Shown here: positions 7,665 to 16,066 of the stretch, in pieces | How positions within the stretch are numbered: position 1 is the stretch's first letter | How the letters are laid out: each line of letters starts with the position of its first letter | DNA from: Salinisphaera sp. | GTDB taxonomy: Bacteria; Pseudomonadota; Gammaproteobacteria; Nevskiales; Salinisphaeraceae | Direction of reading: 5' to 3' | DNA: 32,302 nt | NCBI RefSeq assembly: GCF_002729955.1 | Contig: NZ_PBYA01000045.1 | Location: forward strand, 1-32,302 | Made by a program: the position numbers and the translations under genes | Notes under the pieces: model-generated | Databases searched by the model: none | What the model was told of the DNA's origin: nothing | Seen by the model: the letters and a program-made list of their open reading frames with translations, nothing else

Positions 7665-8257
7665 CGCGACGACTGATTCTGGCCTCGGCCTCGCCCCAGC
7701 GCGCCAAGCTGCTCGACCAGCTCGGGGTCGCGCATGTCGCGATCGCCGCCGATATCGACGAAACGCCGCGGCCGGGCGAAAGCGCCGAAGCCCTGGCCGA
7801 ACGCCTGGCGCGCGGCAAGGCCCAGTCTCTGGACCAGACGTTGAACGAGCGCTATGGCGACGACGCCGTGCTCGGCTCGGATACGGTCGTCGCGCTCGGT
7901 GATCGGCTCTATGGCAAGCCGGCCGACGATGCCGAGGCCGAATCGATGCTGGCCTCGCTATCCGGTACCACGCATCGGGTGGTCAGCGGGGTGGCGCTAT
8001 GCGTGGACGGGCACTGCGTATCGCGTATCAGCACGAGCGCGGTCACGATGCGCGAAACCACGCGCGCCGAGCGCGCAGCCTATATCGCCAGCGGCGAGCC
8101 CATGGGCAAGGCCGGCGGCTATGCCATCCAGGGCCGGGGGGCGATTTTCATCGCCCGGCTCGACGGCAGTTATTCCAGCGTGATGGGCCTGCCCCTGTAT
8201 GAAACCGCGGCCCTGCTCGACGAGGCCGGCTTCGATTTGCTTGGCGCCTTGTCGTGA
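7661..8257 (+). CDS. maf: Maf-family nucleotide pyrophosphatase (YhdE type)
   Basis: A 198-residue nucleoside triphosphate pyrophosphatase thought to hydrolyse non-canonical or modified nucleotides; the E. coli YhdE branch acts on dTTP/UTP. It has the Maf opening LILASASPQRAKLLDQLG (residues 5-22), the GSDTVV motif with Asp74, and the C-terminal GYAIQGRGAIF and GSYSSVMGLPLYET motifs, which resemble YhdE rather than YceF. It starts within the stop of the patatin gene (ATGA) and its own stop overlaps the GTG start of the symporter (GTGA). Confidence 0.93.
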   Translation: MTRRLILASASPQRAKLLDQLGVAHVAIAADIDETPRPGESAEALAERLARGKAQSLDQTLNERYGDDAVLGSDTVVALGDRLYGKPADDAEAESMLASLSGTTHRVVSGVALCVDGHCVSRISTSAVTMRETTRAERAAYIASGEPMGKAGGYAIQGRGAIFIARLDGSYSSVMGLPLYETAALLDEAGFDLLGALS

Positions 8258-9201
8258 CGACGCCATCGCCTGCCCGTATCGCGGCCGTTTTTCCGCTGGT
8301 CGCCGGCGTGCTTGCGGTCGTGGCCTATCTGGCGCCCGGGGCGTTTGTGGCCGGTAAGCCGGCGATCGTGCCGCTGCTGGTGGTCATCATGTTCGGCATG
8401 GGACTGACCCTGACGCCGGCGGATTTCTCGCGGGCGATCACGCGCTGGCCGGTGGTGTTGCTGGGAGTGGTGCTGCAGTTCGGGCTCATGCCGTTGGCGG
8501 CATGGGCCATCGCGAATGCGCTGGCCCTCGATGCGCCTTTAGCGCTCGGGCTGATACTCGTCGGAAGTGTGGCCGGCGGCACCGCCTCGAACGTGATCTG
8601 CTTTCTGGCCGGGGGCGACGTGGCGCTGTCGATCACGCTCACGAGTATCGCCACCCTGGTATCGGTCGTGGCCACGCCCTTGCTCACCTGGCTCTATGCC
8701 GACGCACAGCTGGGCGTACCGGTGGCATCGATGCTGTTCAGCATCGCCGAAATCGTGATCGTGCCGGTGGTGGCCGGCATGGCGATCAATCTATGGATTG
8801 GCGATCGCTGGCGCTCACGCGACGGCTGGTGTGCGCTCGGCTCTTCAATTGCCATTGCCGTGGTGATCGCGATCATCGTCGCCCTCAACGCCGATTCCAT
8901 CGCGCGCATGGGGCTGGTCGTGTTGGCGGCGGTGGTATTGCACAACCTCATGGGCCTTGCGGCCGGCTATGGCTGCGCGCGGATTTTGACCGGCGATCGG
9001 CGTATCGCCCGTACCCTGGCCATTGAAGTGGGCATGCAGAATTCCGGCCTGGCGGTTGCGCTCGCGCAGCAGTATTTCTCGGCCGCCGCGGCGTTGCCGG
9101 GGGCCGTGTTCTCGGTCTGGCACAACGTCAGCGGTGCGCTGTTCGCGGCGGCCTGTGCGCGTCGCGCCCGGTACGGGCCGAACACGGCCGAAGCGGGCTA
9201 G
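8254..9201 (+). CDS. Bile acid:sodium symporter (BASS) family transporter
   Basis: A 315-residue integral membrane protein with about 10 helices. It carries the BASS family landmarks: GSVAGGTASNVICFLAGGDV (the crossover region, about 108-127) and EVGMQNSGLAVALA (about 257-270) near the second sodium-site region. Relatives carry organic acids such as pantoate and pyruvate as well as bile acids, so the substrate is open. The GTG start at 8254 overlaps the maf stop by 4 nt. Its TAG stop overlaps the stop codon of the convergent PhaC-like gene within CTAG. Confidence 0.88.
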   Translation: MTTPSPARIAAVFPLVAGVLAVVAYLAPGAFVAGKPAIVPLLVVIMFGMGLTLTPADFSRAITRWPVVLLGVVLQFGLMPLAAWAIANALALDAPLALGLILVGSVAGGTASNVICFLAGGDVALSITLTSIATLVSVVATPLLTWLYADAQLGVPVASMLFSIAEIVIVPVVAGMAINLWIGDRWRSRDGWCALGSSIAIAVVIAIIVALNADSIARMGLVVLAAVVLHNLMGLAAGYGCARILTGDRRIARTLAIEVGMQNSGLAVALAQQYFSAAAALPGAVFSVWHNVSGALFAAACARRARYGPNTAEAG

Positions 9202-10340
9202 TCCGAACGCCGGGCCAGCCAGCCGGCGGCCATGCGCCAGGTATGGGCCGGCGCATCGCTGCCGGCGAACACGCCGGCATGGCCGCCAGGGGCCAGCTCG
9301 AAGCGCCGGTCTGCGCTGGTGACCAGCGCCATGATGCGGCGCACGCTCGCGACCCCGACCAGCTGATCGGATTCGCCGGCGATGGCGAGCAGCGGGCAAT
9401 CGATCCGGGCCAGGTCGGATTCGACCTCGCCCAGACGTACGGTGCCGCTGGCCAGGGCGTTGTCGATCCAGAGTTTAACCAGAAAATCCTGAACCAGGGT
9501 GCCGGGGTAGTCGAGCATGTCGCCCATCCAGCGGCCGAAGGTGGCATGGGTGGCCACGAAGTTGCGATCGCCCAGTCCGCGTAGCAGCGAAAGATAGGTG
9601 GTCAGGCTGCCGACGGGGTTGGTGAGCTTGAACGCCATGCCGTTGAGCCAGCCCGGCACGTGCATCAGCCGCGGGTCGATCTGGTGGACGCGCCATCGGG
9701 TATGGCGACGGATCAGGCGCGCGGGGCCGTTGAGCGCGCGCAGCGTACGCGCGGCCAGGGTGGCATCGTGCATGTCGATCGGGCTGGCGATGGTCACGAT
9801 ATTGCGAATGCCGTAATCGCGGCCCGTGCCGGCATAAATGAGGGTGAACAGCCCGCCCATGCAATAGGCCAGCAGCGATACATCCGGGCTGCCGCTATGC
9901 CCGCGAACCGCGGTGAGCGCATCGGGCAGCAGGCGCAGGGCATAGTCGCGTACGCCCAGATGGGCATCGTCGCGACCGGGCTCGCCCCAGTCGATGAGGT
10001 AGACGGCAAAACCACGGGCACGCAGGTAGCGCACCAGGCTGCGCTGGGGCAGCAGATCGAAGATGAGCGTGCTGGCTGCCAGCGGCGGCACCAGCACGAC
10101 CGGTATGGCGTACTCGTGTTCGGCGACCGGCTCGACCCCGTCGCCGACCGGGATCTCGCGGTCTGCAAGCGGCGGGTAGTAGCGGACCGCCATCAGCCCC
10201 AAACGATGGATCACGCGATAGGGCGTGCGCTCGGCCTGGTAGAGGTCAGGATCCTTGCGCAGCCAGTCGCGACCGTTGGTCAAGGCCTCACGGGCGTTGG
10301 CCCGCACGGACTGCGCGTAGCGAAGAGCACGATCGAACAT
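9198..10340 (-). CDS. PhaC-like alpha/beta hydrolase (poly-3-hydroxyalkanoate synthase family)
   Basis: A 380-residue protein similar in size to class III PhaC subunits (about 355-365). It has the VVLVPPLAAS oxyanion segment (81-90), a nucleophile elbow AYCMGG with Cys160 in place of Ser, a candidate catalytic Asp325 (AGESDQLVG) and His354 (PGGHAG). The Cys-Asp-His triad and YLIDWGEPGRDD segment are those of PHA synthases that polymerise hydroxyacyl-CoA. No phaE, phaR, phasin, phaA or phaB is nearby, so it may be a divergent synthase or a related acyltransferase. It is the last of four co-directional genes (12860 to 9198) and converges on the symporter gene with a 4-nt stop overlap. Confidence 0.78.
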   Translation of the reverse strand: MFDRALRYAQSVRANAREALTNGRDWLRKDPDLYQAERTPYRVIHRLGLMAVRYYPPLADREIPVGDGVEPVAEHEYAIPVVLVPPLAASTLIFDLLPQRSLVRYLRARGFAVYLIDWGEPGRDDAHLGVRDYALRLLPDALTAVRGHSGSPDVSLLAYCMGGLFTLIYAGTGRDYGIRNIVTIASPIDMHDATLAARTLRALNGPARLIRRHTRWRVHQIDPRLMHVPGWLNGMAFKLTNPVGSLTTYLSLLRGLGDRNFVATHATFGRWMGDMLDYPGTLVQDFLVKLWIDNALASGTVRLGEVESDLARIDCPLLAIAGESDQLVGVASVRRIMALVTSADRRFELAPGGHAGVFAGSDAPAHTWRMAAGWLARRSD

Positions 10341-10405
10341 GGCGCGATTATGGCACGCCCACGAGTTTTCCAGCCCTGGTGCCCAGCGGCCATCGGCTGA
10401 GCCGC

Positions 10406-11068
10406 TCAGGAGTCGGGGCCACCCGCTTTGTCGCCCCAGCGTTTCTCCAGGGTCGCTGTACGCCGGCAGGAGTTCTTATAGAACTTATAGCGCAGGGAGT
10501 TCTTCTGGTAATAGTTCTGGTGGTATTCCTCGGCCGGGTAGAAGGTGGTGGCAGCCACGATCTCGGTCACGATCGGCGAGGGCGCGTCGGGGTCGTCCTG
10601 CAGGGCCTGCTTGGACTGTTCGGCGGTTTTCTTCTGGGCGTCGTTCACGTAGAAGATCTCGCTGCGATAGGAATCGCCACGATCGCAGAACTGCCCGCCG
10701 TCATCGGTCGGGTCGATGTTGTGCCAGAAGGTATCGAGAAGGTGCTCGTAATCCACCTGATCGGTTTTGTAGACCACCTTCACGGCTTCGGCATGGCCGC
10801 TGGTTTCGGCGGTGACGTCGCGATAGCTCGGGTCGGGTAGATGCCCGCCGGTATAGCCCGAGGTGGTCGAGACCACGCCCTCGACCTGATCGAAGGCTTC
10901 TTCCACACACCAGAAACAGCCACCGGCAAAGATCGCGACCCCTTCGTCGGTGCCCACATCCGGCTTGAAGGGCGCGTTCGGCGCGGGCGCTTCATTGGCG
11001 CCGGCCGAAGCAGAAAAGAAAAGCGCAAGGCTGGCAAGAACCAGAAGATAAATCGGCAGACGACGCAT
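10406..11068 (-). CDS. msrA: Exported peptide methionine sulfoxide reductase A
   Basis: A 220-residue MsrA that reduces methionine-S-sulfoxide in proteins. An N-terminal signal peptide (MRRLPIYLLVLASLALFFSA and on to about residue 24) points to a periplasmic location. The active site is GGCFWCVEEAF with catalytic Cys51. Downstream motifs SGYTGG, GHAEAVKVVYKT, FWHNIDPT and YRSEIFY are standard for the family. A cysteine near the C-terminus (NSCRR) may act as resolving residue. It lies 65 nt upstream of the PhaC-like gene on the same strand. Confidence 0.95.
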   Translation of the reverse strand: MRRLPIYLLVLASLALFFSASAGANEAPAPNAPFKPDVGTDEGVAIFAGGCFWCVEEAFDQVEGVVSTTSGYTGGHLPDPSYRDVTAETSGHAEAVKVVYKTDQVDYEHLLDTFWHNIDPTDDGGQFCDRGDSYRSEIFYVNDAQKKTAEQSKQALQDDPDAPSPIVTEIVAATTFYPAEEYHQNYYQKNSLRYKFYKNSCRRTATLEKRWGDKAGGPDS

Positions 11069-11128
11069 GGGCGACTCGATAGCGAATTCGATAGCCAGCT
11101 TACGTTGCCCCGGGCCGCAGCGATGCGT

Positions 11129-12463
11129 TCATTCGGTTTCCGGCAGAGCGATCGCCAGCGCTGCACCCGCGAACGCCGGAATACTCAAGGCGGCCACGGC
11201 CCAGGCGGCGCCGAGCAGGCCGACGAGTGCGACCAGTCCGCCGCCGGCCAGCAGAATGACGCCGATGGTGGTGTTGGCGACGGCCGTGAGCTGGGCGCGG
11301 TCCTCGCTGTTGCCCAGGTCGGTGAGATAGGTCTTGCGGCCCAGGCGTACGCCGGCATGCAGGCCGGCGAGTACGAAATAGCCGGCCGCGAACGGCCATA
11401 CGCCGAGCGCGCTGCCCGCCTCCAGCCAGGCGAAAGCGGCCACCAGCAGATTGAGCACACCGGCCGCGATGCCGGTGATCATCAGCACCTGGCGCGAGGA
11501 ACGATCCGAGAACCTGCCCCAGAACGGCGCCGATACCAGCGAGGCCAGCCCCGAGAGCGCCAAGAGAATGGCCAGATTGGCGATGGCCTCGCCGCCGCTC
11601 TCGCGTGCGAGCGTGGCGTAATAAGGTGCTGCCAGTGCGGTGGCCACCAGCAGCCCGCGTACGCCGATGAAGCGGGCAAACCCCGGCTTGCTGCGAATCA
11701 GGCCTAGGCTTTGCCAGGCGGTCTTGAGCGCATTGCCGCCGCCTTCGGTGGCGCCGGCATATTCGCGCAGGCTGGAAAAGACGATGGCAGCGAACAGCCA
11801 GGCGGCGCCCGCGATGGCCAGTAGCACGAGCAGGGGCGTGAGCGTGGCGTTGCCGATGGGTGTAAGCCAGAGCAGCAGGCCGAGCGCCATGGCGACCCCG
11901 CCGGCCGCGCTTGCGGCATAGCCCGACAGGGTGCCGCGCCGCGTCTTGGCGATGGTCTTGCCCTGGACATCCTTGTAGGACACCGAGCACACGCCGCGCC
12001 CGAGCGAAAACACCGCCAGCAACGCCAGAATCGCGGCCCCGGCCGGCATCGCTTCCAGGGTCAGGGCCACGGCGATCATGGCCACCACGCTCGCGCCCTG
12101 AATGGCCGCGCCGGCCACCCAGAACCATTTCCGGCGCGGCTTGGCCCGCATCCAGCCGGCCACGGCCAGCTGGGGTAGCAGCGCGAGCGATTCGCGGATC
12201 GGCACCAGCAGGCCGGTCATCCACACCGGCGCGCCGAGCGCGCCCATCAACCAGGGCAGCACCAGCTTGGGGCTGGCGATCAGGTCGCCGATCTTGTTGG
12301 CCAGCAGGGCGACCAGATGAATGAAGAAATTGGTGGGCTGTTCGCGACAGGCTTCGTCGGAGATGTCGCGGCATACCCGCGCATTCTCGTCGCCGGTCAC
12401 CAGATCGTAGAGGTCGCGAATCGCGCCGCTTTCGGGCGTTGCTTGAGTTCGGGAATCGTTCAC
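11129..12463 (-). CDS. MFS transporter, substrate unknown
   Basis: A 444-residue membrane protein with about 12 helices after an unusually long cytoplasmic N-terminus of about 45 residues containing two cysteines (ARVCRDISDEACREQPTN). The fold is of major facilitator type, with APFWGRFSDRSSRQVL as the motif A-like loop between the halves. I cannot assign a substrate. The start is GTG at 12463, 22 nt after the gamma-glutamylcyclotransferase-like gene; no good ribosome binding site is visible, so translational coupling to that gene is possible. msrA begins 60 nt downstream. Confidence 0.8.
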   Translation of the reverse strand: MNDSRTQATPESGAIRDLYDLVTGDENARVCRDISDEACREQPTNFFIHLVALLANKIGDLIASPKLVLPWLMGALGAPVWMTGLLVPIRESLALLPQLAVAGWMRAKPRRKWFWVAGAAIQGASVVAMIAVALTLEAMPAGAAILALLAVFSLGRGVCSVSYKDVQGKTIAKTRRGTLSGYAASAAGGVAMALGLLLWLTPIGNATLTPLLVLLAIAGAAWLFAAIVFSSLREYAGATEGGGNALKTAWQSLGLIRSKPGFARFIGVRGLLVATALAAPYYATLARESGGEAIANLAILLALSGLASLVSAPFWGRFSDRSSRQVLMITGIAAGVLNLLVAAFAWLEAGSALGVWPFAAGYFVLAGLHAGVRLGRKTYLTDLGNSEDRAQLTAVANTTIGVILLAGGGLVALVGLLGAAWAVAALSIPAFAGAALAIALPETE

Positions 12464-12485
12464 GGTCGTTGTCGTTCGTTGATTG

Positions 12486-12860
12486 TCAGTCGGGCGCGTC
12501 GCTGCGTTCGCGCAGATGCTTGCACCAGTCGCCGTGCTCGATCACCGGCCAGGCCGGATCGCGTGCGGCGATCCAGAGATAGATCCAGGCATCGCCGTAG
12601 GCAGTGGTCAGCTCGCGGCGGGTGTAGTGCACCGGGTAATCCTCCAGCCGGTCGAGGGCGGCGAAGGTATCGTCGTCCACCGAGAACACATCGCCCACGA
12701 GCGCGGTCCGGCCCTCGTCGAGAGCGGCCGGATAGGGCCCGGTATCGAGCAGGGTGAAGCGTGCTGGCGTGGTGTACGCGCCCCGATGCGTCGCGGTTGC
12801 CATGAAGTGATGATTGCGCTCGCCGGGGCGCAGCGTGCCGTAGACGAAAACCTGATGCAT
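12486..12860 (-). CDS. Gamma-glutamylcyclotransferase-like (AIG2/GGCT fold) protein
   Basis: A 124-residue protein starting MHQVFVYGTLRPGERNH, with the YGTLRPG substrate loop (7-13) and the catalytic-type Glu73 in DRLEDYP. Family members make 5-oxoproline from gamma-glutamyl amines or peptides, but many bacterial copies have unknown substrates. I chose the ATG at 12860 because the family begins within a few residues of the VYGTL strand; a longer frame upstream would overlap the divergent Nudix gene. It heads the minus-strand run that includes the MFS transporter, msrA and the PhaC-like gene. Confidence 0.85.
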   Translation of the reverse strand: MHQVFVYGTLRPGERNHHFMATATHRGAYTTPARFTLLDTGPYPAALDEGRTALVGDVFSVDDDTFAALDRLEDYPVHYTRRELTTAYGDAWIYLWIAARDPAWPVIEHGDWCKHLRERSDAPD

Positions 12861-12906
12861 CGGTATGCGAAACGCGGAATGATGCAGGTATGCTAGTCGA
12901 CATGGA

Positions 12907-13623
12907 TTGTCTGACAACTGCCCAGCCTTGAGCCGCGTCGTGACCGTACGCGATGCCGCCACCACCGCGCTGCTGCGTAACGGGGCGGATAGCGGCCTCG
13001 AAGTGCTGCTGCTGCGTCGTCATGCCAGCCACGTCTTCGGCGCCAATGCCTATGTGTTTCCCGGCGGCGCGCTGGACGCGGAGGATGGCGAAGCCGATCT
13101 GCGCATGCGCTGTCACGGCGGCGTCGAGCTCATCGAAGAGGCGGTGGGCGACAACGGCTTTGCACTGGCGATGGCCGCCATTCGCGAATGCTTCGAGGAG
13201 GCCGGCCTGTTGGTCGCCTGCACCGCCCAAGCCGAGATTACCTCGGCCCGCCGCGACGCTCTGCGCCTTGCGCTCAATACGCAGAAGGCCAGCTGGGCGG
13301 CGATCGTTAGGGAGATGGATTTGCGCTTCAATCTCGATGACCTGGCGTTCTTTGCCCACTGGACCACGCCCGCGGGCCCGCCCAAACGCTATTCCACCCG
13401 CTTTTTCGCCGCCGCCGCGCCGCCGGGCGAGGCGCGCTGCGACGGTCTGGAAACCACCCATGTGTGGTGGGCGCCGCCGGCCCAGGCGGTGGCTGCTCAC
13501 GATCGCGGCGAAATCGAGCTGATGACGCCGACCCGGGCCACGCTCGAATCGCTGGCCGGCTATGCCGATGCGGATACGGCCCTGGGCGCACTCATGGATG
13601 CCAGCACGGTGCGGGTACCATGA
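12907..13623 (+). CDS. Nudix hydrolase with split Nudix box (NUDT19-like)
   Basis: A 238-residue protein if started at TTG 12907; GTG at 12940 is an alternative that removes 11 residues. The Nudix box is interrupted: FPGG (51-54) is separated from RECFEEAGLL (93-102) by about 38 residues, as in the NUDT19/RP2p branch whose characterised members cleave CoA and acyl-CoA. The following segment (NLDDLAFFAHWTTPAGPPKRYSTRFF, quoted in part) is also typical of that branch. Its stop overlaps the start of the metallo-beta-lactamase gene in ATGA. It is divergent from the GGCT-like gene with 46 nt between starts. Confidence 0.85.
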   Translation: MSDNCPALSRVVTVRDAATTALLRNGADSGLEVLLLRRHASHVFGANAYVFPGGALDAEDGEADLRMRCHGGVELIEEAVGDNGFALAMAAIRECFEEAGLLVACTAQAEITSARRDALRLALNTQKASWAAIVREMDLRFNLDDLAFFAHWTTPAGPPKRYSTRFFAAAAPPGEARCDGLETTHVWWAPPAQAVAAHDRGEIELMTPTRATLESLAGYADADTALGALMDASTVRVP

Positions 13624-14468
13624 GCAGCGCGGCTCAGGCAGAACAGCTCGTCGACGGCGTACTGCGCATCGTCGCGCCCAACCCGAGCCCGATGACCGGC
13701 GAGGGCACCAACAGCTATATCGTGGGCCACTCGCGCTGCGCGATCATCGATCCCGGCGTGGACGAGGCCGCGCATCTGGATGCCCTGGTCGCAGCCGCGC
13801 CGGGCGAGGTGGCGGCCATTCTCGTCACCCATGCCCACCCCGATCATACCGGCGGCGCGCTACGCCTGGCCGAACGGCTGAATGTCCCGGTTTATGCCTA
13901 TCCGCTCGAGCTGCAGGGCATACGCGACGAAGACTTTGCCCCGCACCGGCCGCTCTATCACGGCGATATCGTCGATCTGGACACGGTGCGCCTCGAGGCG
14001 ATTCATGCCCCCGGCCATACGGCCGATCATCTATGCTTTTTCTGGCGCGAGGCCGGCCTGCTGTTTGCCGGCGATACGGTGATGGCCGACGTCACGGTGG
14101 TGATTCTGCCGCCGGACGGCGACATGAGCGCCTATATGCAAAGCCTCGAACAGCTGCAGGCGCTGCCGATCGAACGCATCGCGCCGGGGCATGGTCGGCT
14201 GCTCGAGGACGCGCCGGCGGTGCTGGCGCATATCGTGGCCCATCGGCGCGAACGCGAAACCCAGGTATTGGAATCGCTGAGCGTGGATGAGCCGATGATG
14301 GCCGAACAGATCGCGGTTCAACTCTACCCCGATCTGGACGTGCGTCTGCAGCCGATGGCCGCGGCCCAGGTCGAAGCCCATCTCATACGGCTCGTGGCGC
14401 TGGGCAACGCGGTGGCCGTGGCTGATGGCTGGCTCTGTGTTCAGGAGGCCGACCCGCTGTTTTATTAG
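13620..14468 (+). CDS. LACTB2-like metallo-beta-lactamase fold hydrolase
   Basis: A 282-residue protein with the zinc motif HAHPDH (71-76), a later GHTADH (about 136-141) and AGDTVM (about 153-158), followed by a C-terminal region of about 60 residues with the winged-helix pattern of LACTB2-type enzymes (PMAAAQVEAHLIRLVALG). Relatives include thioesterase-like hydrolases and the mitochondrial single-strand endoribonuclease LACTB2. The ATG at 13620 lies within the Nudix stop (ATGA). An upstream extension in frame is antisense-like sequence inside the Nudix gene and was not used. The stop overlaps the convergent emrB stop by 4 nt. Confidence 0.88.
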   Translation: MSSAAQAEQLVDGVLRIVAPNPSPMTGEGTNSYIVGHSRCAIIDPGVDEAAHLDALVAAAPGEVAAILVTHAHPDHTGGALRLAERLNVPVYAYPLELQGIRDEDFAPHRPLYHGDIVDLDTVRLEAIHAPGHTADHLCFFWREAGLLFAGDTVMADVTVVILPPDGDMSAYMQSLEQLQALPIERIAPGHGRLLEDAPAVLAHIVAHRRERETQVLESLSVDEPMMAEQIAVQLYPDLDVRLQPMAAAQVEAHLIRLVALGNAVAVADGWLCVQEADPLFY

Positions 14469-16066
14469 TGTGCCGCGCCCTCTGGCATGTCGGTGTTCTT
14501 CGAGCTGCCGAGGAAGAACACCAGCGGCACCAGGGCCGCGAGAATCACGCCCAGCAGCCAGAAGTCGTCGATGAAGGCGAGCATCTGGGCCTGTTCGCCA
14601 ACCAGCTGATAGATCGACGCCAGGGCCTGGCCACGGGCGGCTTCCAGGCTGGCGCCCATCTGCTGAAAATGCGCGGTCAGCGACGCCAGCGTCTCGCGAT
14701 ACTGATCGTGATAGGGGGTGACGTTCTCCACCAGCACGTTCTGGTGATACTGGCTGCGCCGGGCCAGCCAGGTGGTGACCAGGGATATACCTACGCTGCC
14801 GCCGATATTGCGGGCCAGATTGATGAGCGCGGAGACCTGGTCGGTCTTGTCGGCCGGCACGCCGATATAGGCCACGCTCGTGATCGGGATGAATAAAAAA
14901 GCCAGGCCGACGGTCTGGAACACACGCGCGACCACGAGCTGGTCGAAGCTGACGTCGAGATTGAAACTGGCCAGATGAAACATCGAGGCCGAGACCACGA
15001 CCAGGCCGAAAGCGATCAGCCAGCGGGCTTCGATCTTGTTGGATAGAAACCCGACCACGGGCATCATCAGCACGATGGCAAAACCGCCCGGCGAGATCAC
15101 CAGGCCAGCCAGCGTGGATGTATAGCCAAGCGCGGACTGCACGAACTGCGGAATCAACAGGGTCGAGCCGAGCAGCACGAAGCCGAGCATGAACATCAGC
15201 AGGTTGGCAAAGGCGAAGTTGGAAAAACGAAACAGACGCAGGTCCATGATCGGATGCTTCTGGAACGGCTCCCAGCAGATCAGCGCGCCCAGGCACAGCG
15301 CCGCGATGATGCCGTTGGCGAGGATGAAATGGGAGTCGAACCAGTCGTTCTGCTGGCCCTTGTCGAGCATCACCTGCAGACAGCCCAGGCCGAGTGCGAG
15401 CAGGGCGAAACCGACATAGTCGATACGAAAGCCGTCCGCCAGCTTGGCCCGGCGGGCGGCCTCGTAGGCGGCCGAATCCTTGACCAGGGCGCCGGCCAGG
15501 ATCAGCAGTACGATGCCCACCGGCACGTTGAGCAGAAAGATCCAGTGCCAGCTCGCATGGTCGGTGATATAGCCACCCAGGGCCGGGCCGATGGCGGGGG
15601 CGAATACCACCGCCACGCCATAGATCGCGAAGGCCATGCCGCGCTGTCGGGGCGGAAACGAGTCGGCGAGAATCGCCTGTGAAACCGGCTGCAGGCCGCC
15701 ACCGCCCAGACCCTGAAGGATGCGGAATACGATCAGCCAGCCCAGCGACGGGGCCATGCCGCACAGCAGCGAGGCCACCGAAAACAGCACGATGGACACG
15801 ACGAAGAAGCGCTTGCGTCCGAGCACCTGCGAAAACCAGCCCGATACCGGCAGCACGATGGCATTGGCCACCAGATAGGACGTGAGCACCCAGGTGGCTT
15901 CTTCCTGGCTTGCCGACAGGCTGCCGGCGATATGCGACAGCGACACGTTGGCAATGGAGATATCGAGTACCTCCATGAACGCGGCCAGGCCCACCACCGC
16001 AGCGATCAGCCAGCGGTTGGCGGGGTACTGGGCCTCGTCGGGCCGGGTGGCCGCGGCGTCGCTCAT
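14465..16066 (-). CDS. emrB: EmrB/QacA-type drug efflux MFS (DHA2, 14 helices)
   Basis: A 533-residue inner-membrane proton antiporter. It has the DHA2 helix 1 signature LDISIANVSLSHIAG, the loop GRKRFFVVS after helix 2, ILQGLGGGGLQPVSQAIL (motif B and C region) and enough hydrophobic segments for 14 helices. With the adaptor EmrA and a TolC-like channel it would pump hydrophobic compounds across both membranes. It is the last gene of marR-tolC-emrA-emrB and overlaps emrA by 4 nt. Confidence 0.93.
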   Translation of the reverse strand: MSDAAATRPDEAQYPANRWLIAAVVGLAAFMEVLDISIANVSLSHIAGSLSASQEEATWVLTSYLVANAIVLPVSGWFSQVLGRKRFFVVSIVLFSVASLLCGMAPSLGWLIVFRILQGLGGGGLQPVSQAILADSFPPRQRGMAFAIYGVAVVFAPAIGPALGGYITDHASWHWIFLLNVPVGIVLLILAGALVKDSAAYEAARRAKLADGFRIDYVGFALLALGLGCLQVMLDKGQQNDWFDSHFILANGIIAALCLGALICWEPFQKHPIMDLRLFRFSNFAFANLLMFMLGFVLLGSTLLIPQFVQSALGYTSTLAGLVISPGGFAIVLMMPVVGFLSNKIEARWLIAFGLVVVSASMFHLASFNLDVSFDQLVVARVFQTVGLAFLFIPITSVAYIGVPADKTDQVSALINLARNIGGSVGISLVTTWLARRSQYHQNVLVENVTPYHDQYRETLASLTAHFQQMGASLEAARGQALASIYQLVGEQAQMLAFIDDFWLLGVILAALVPLVFFLGSSKNTDMPEGAAH

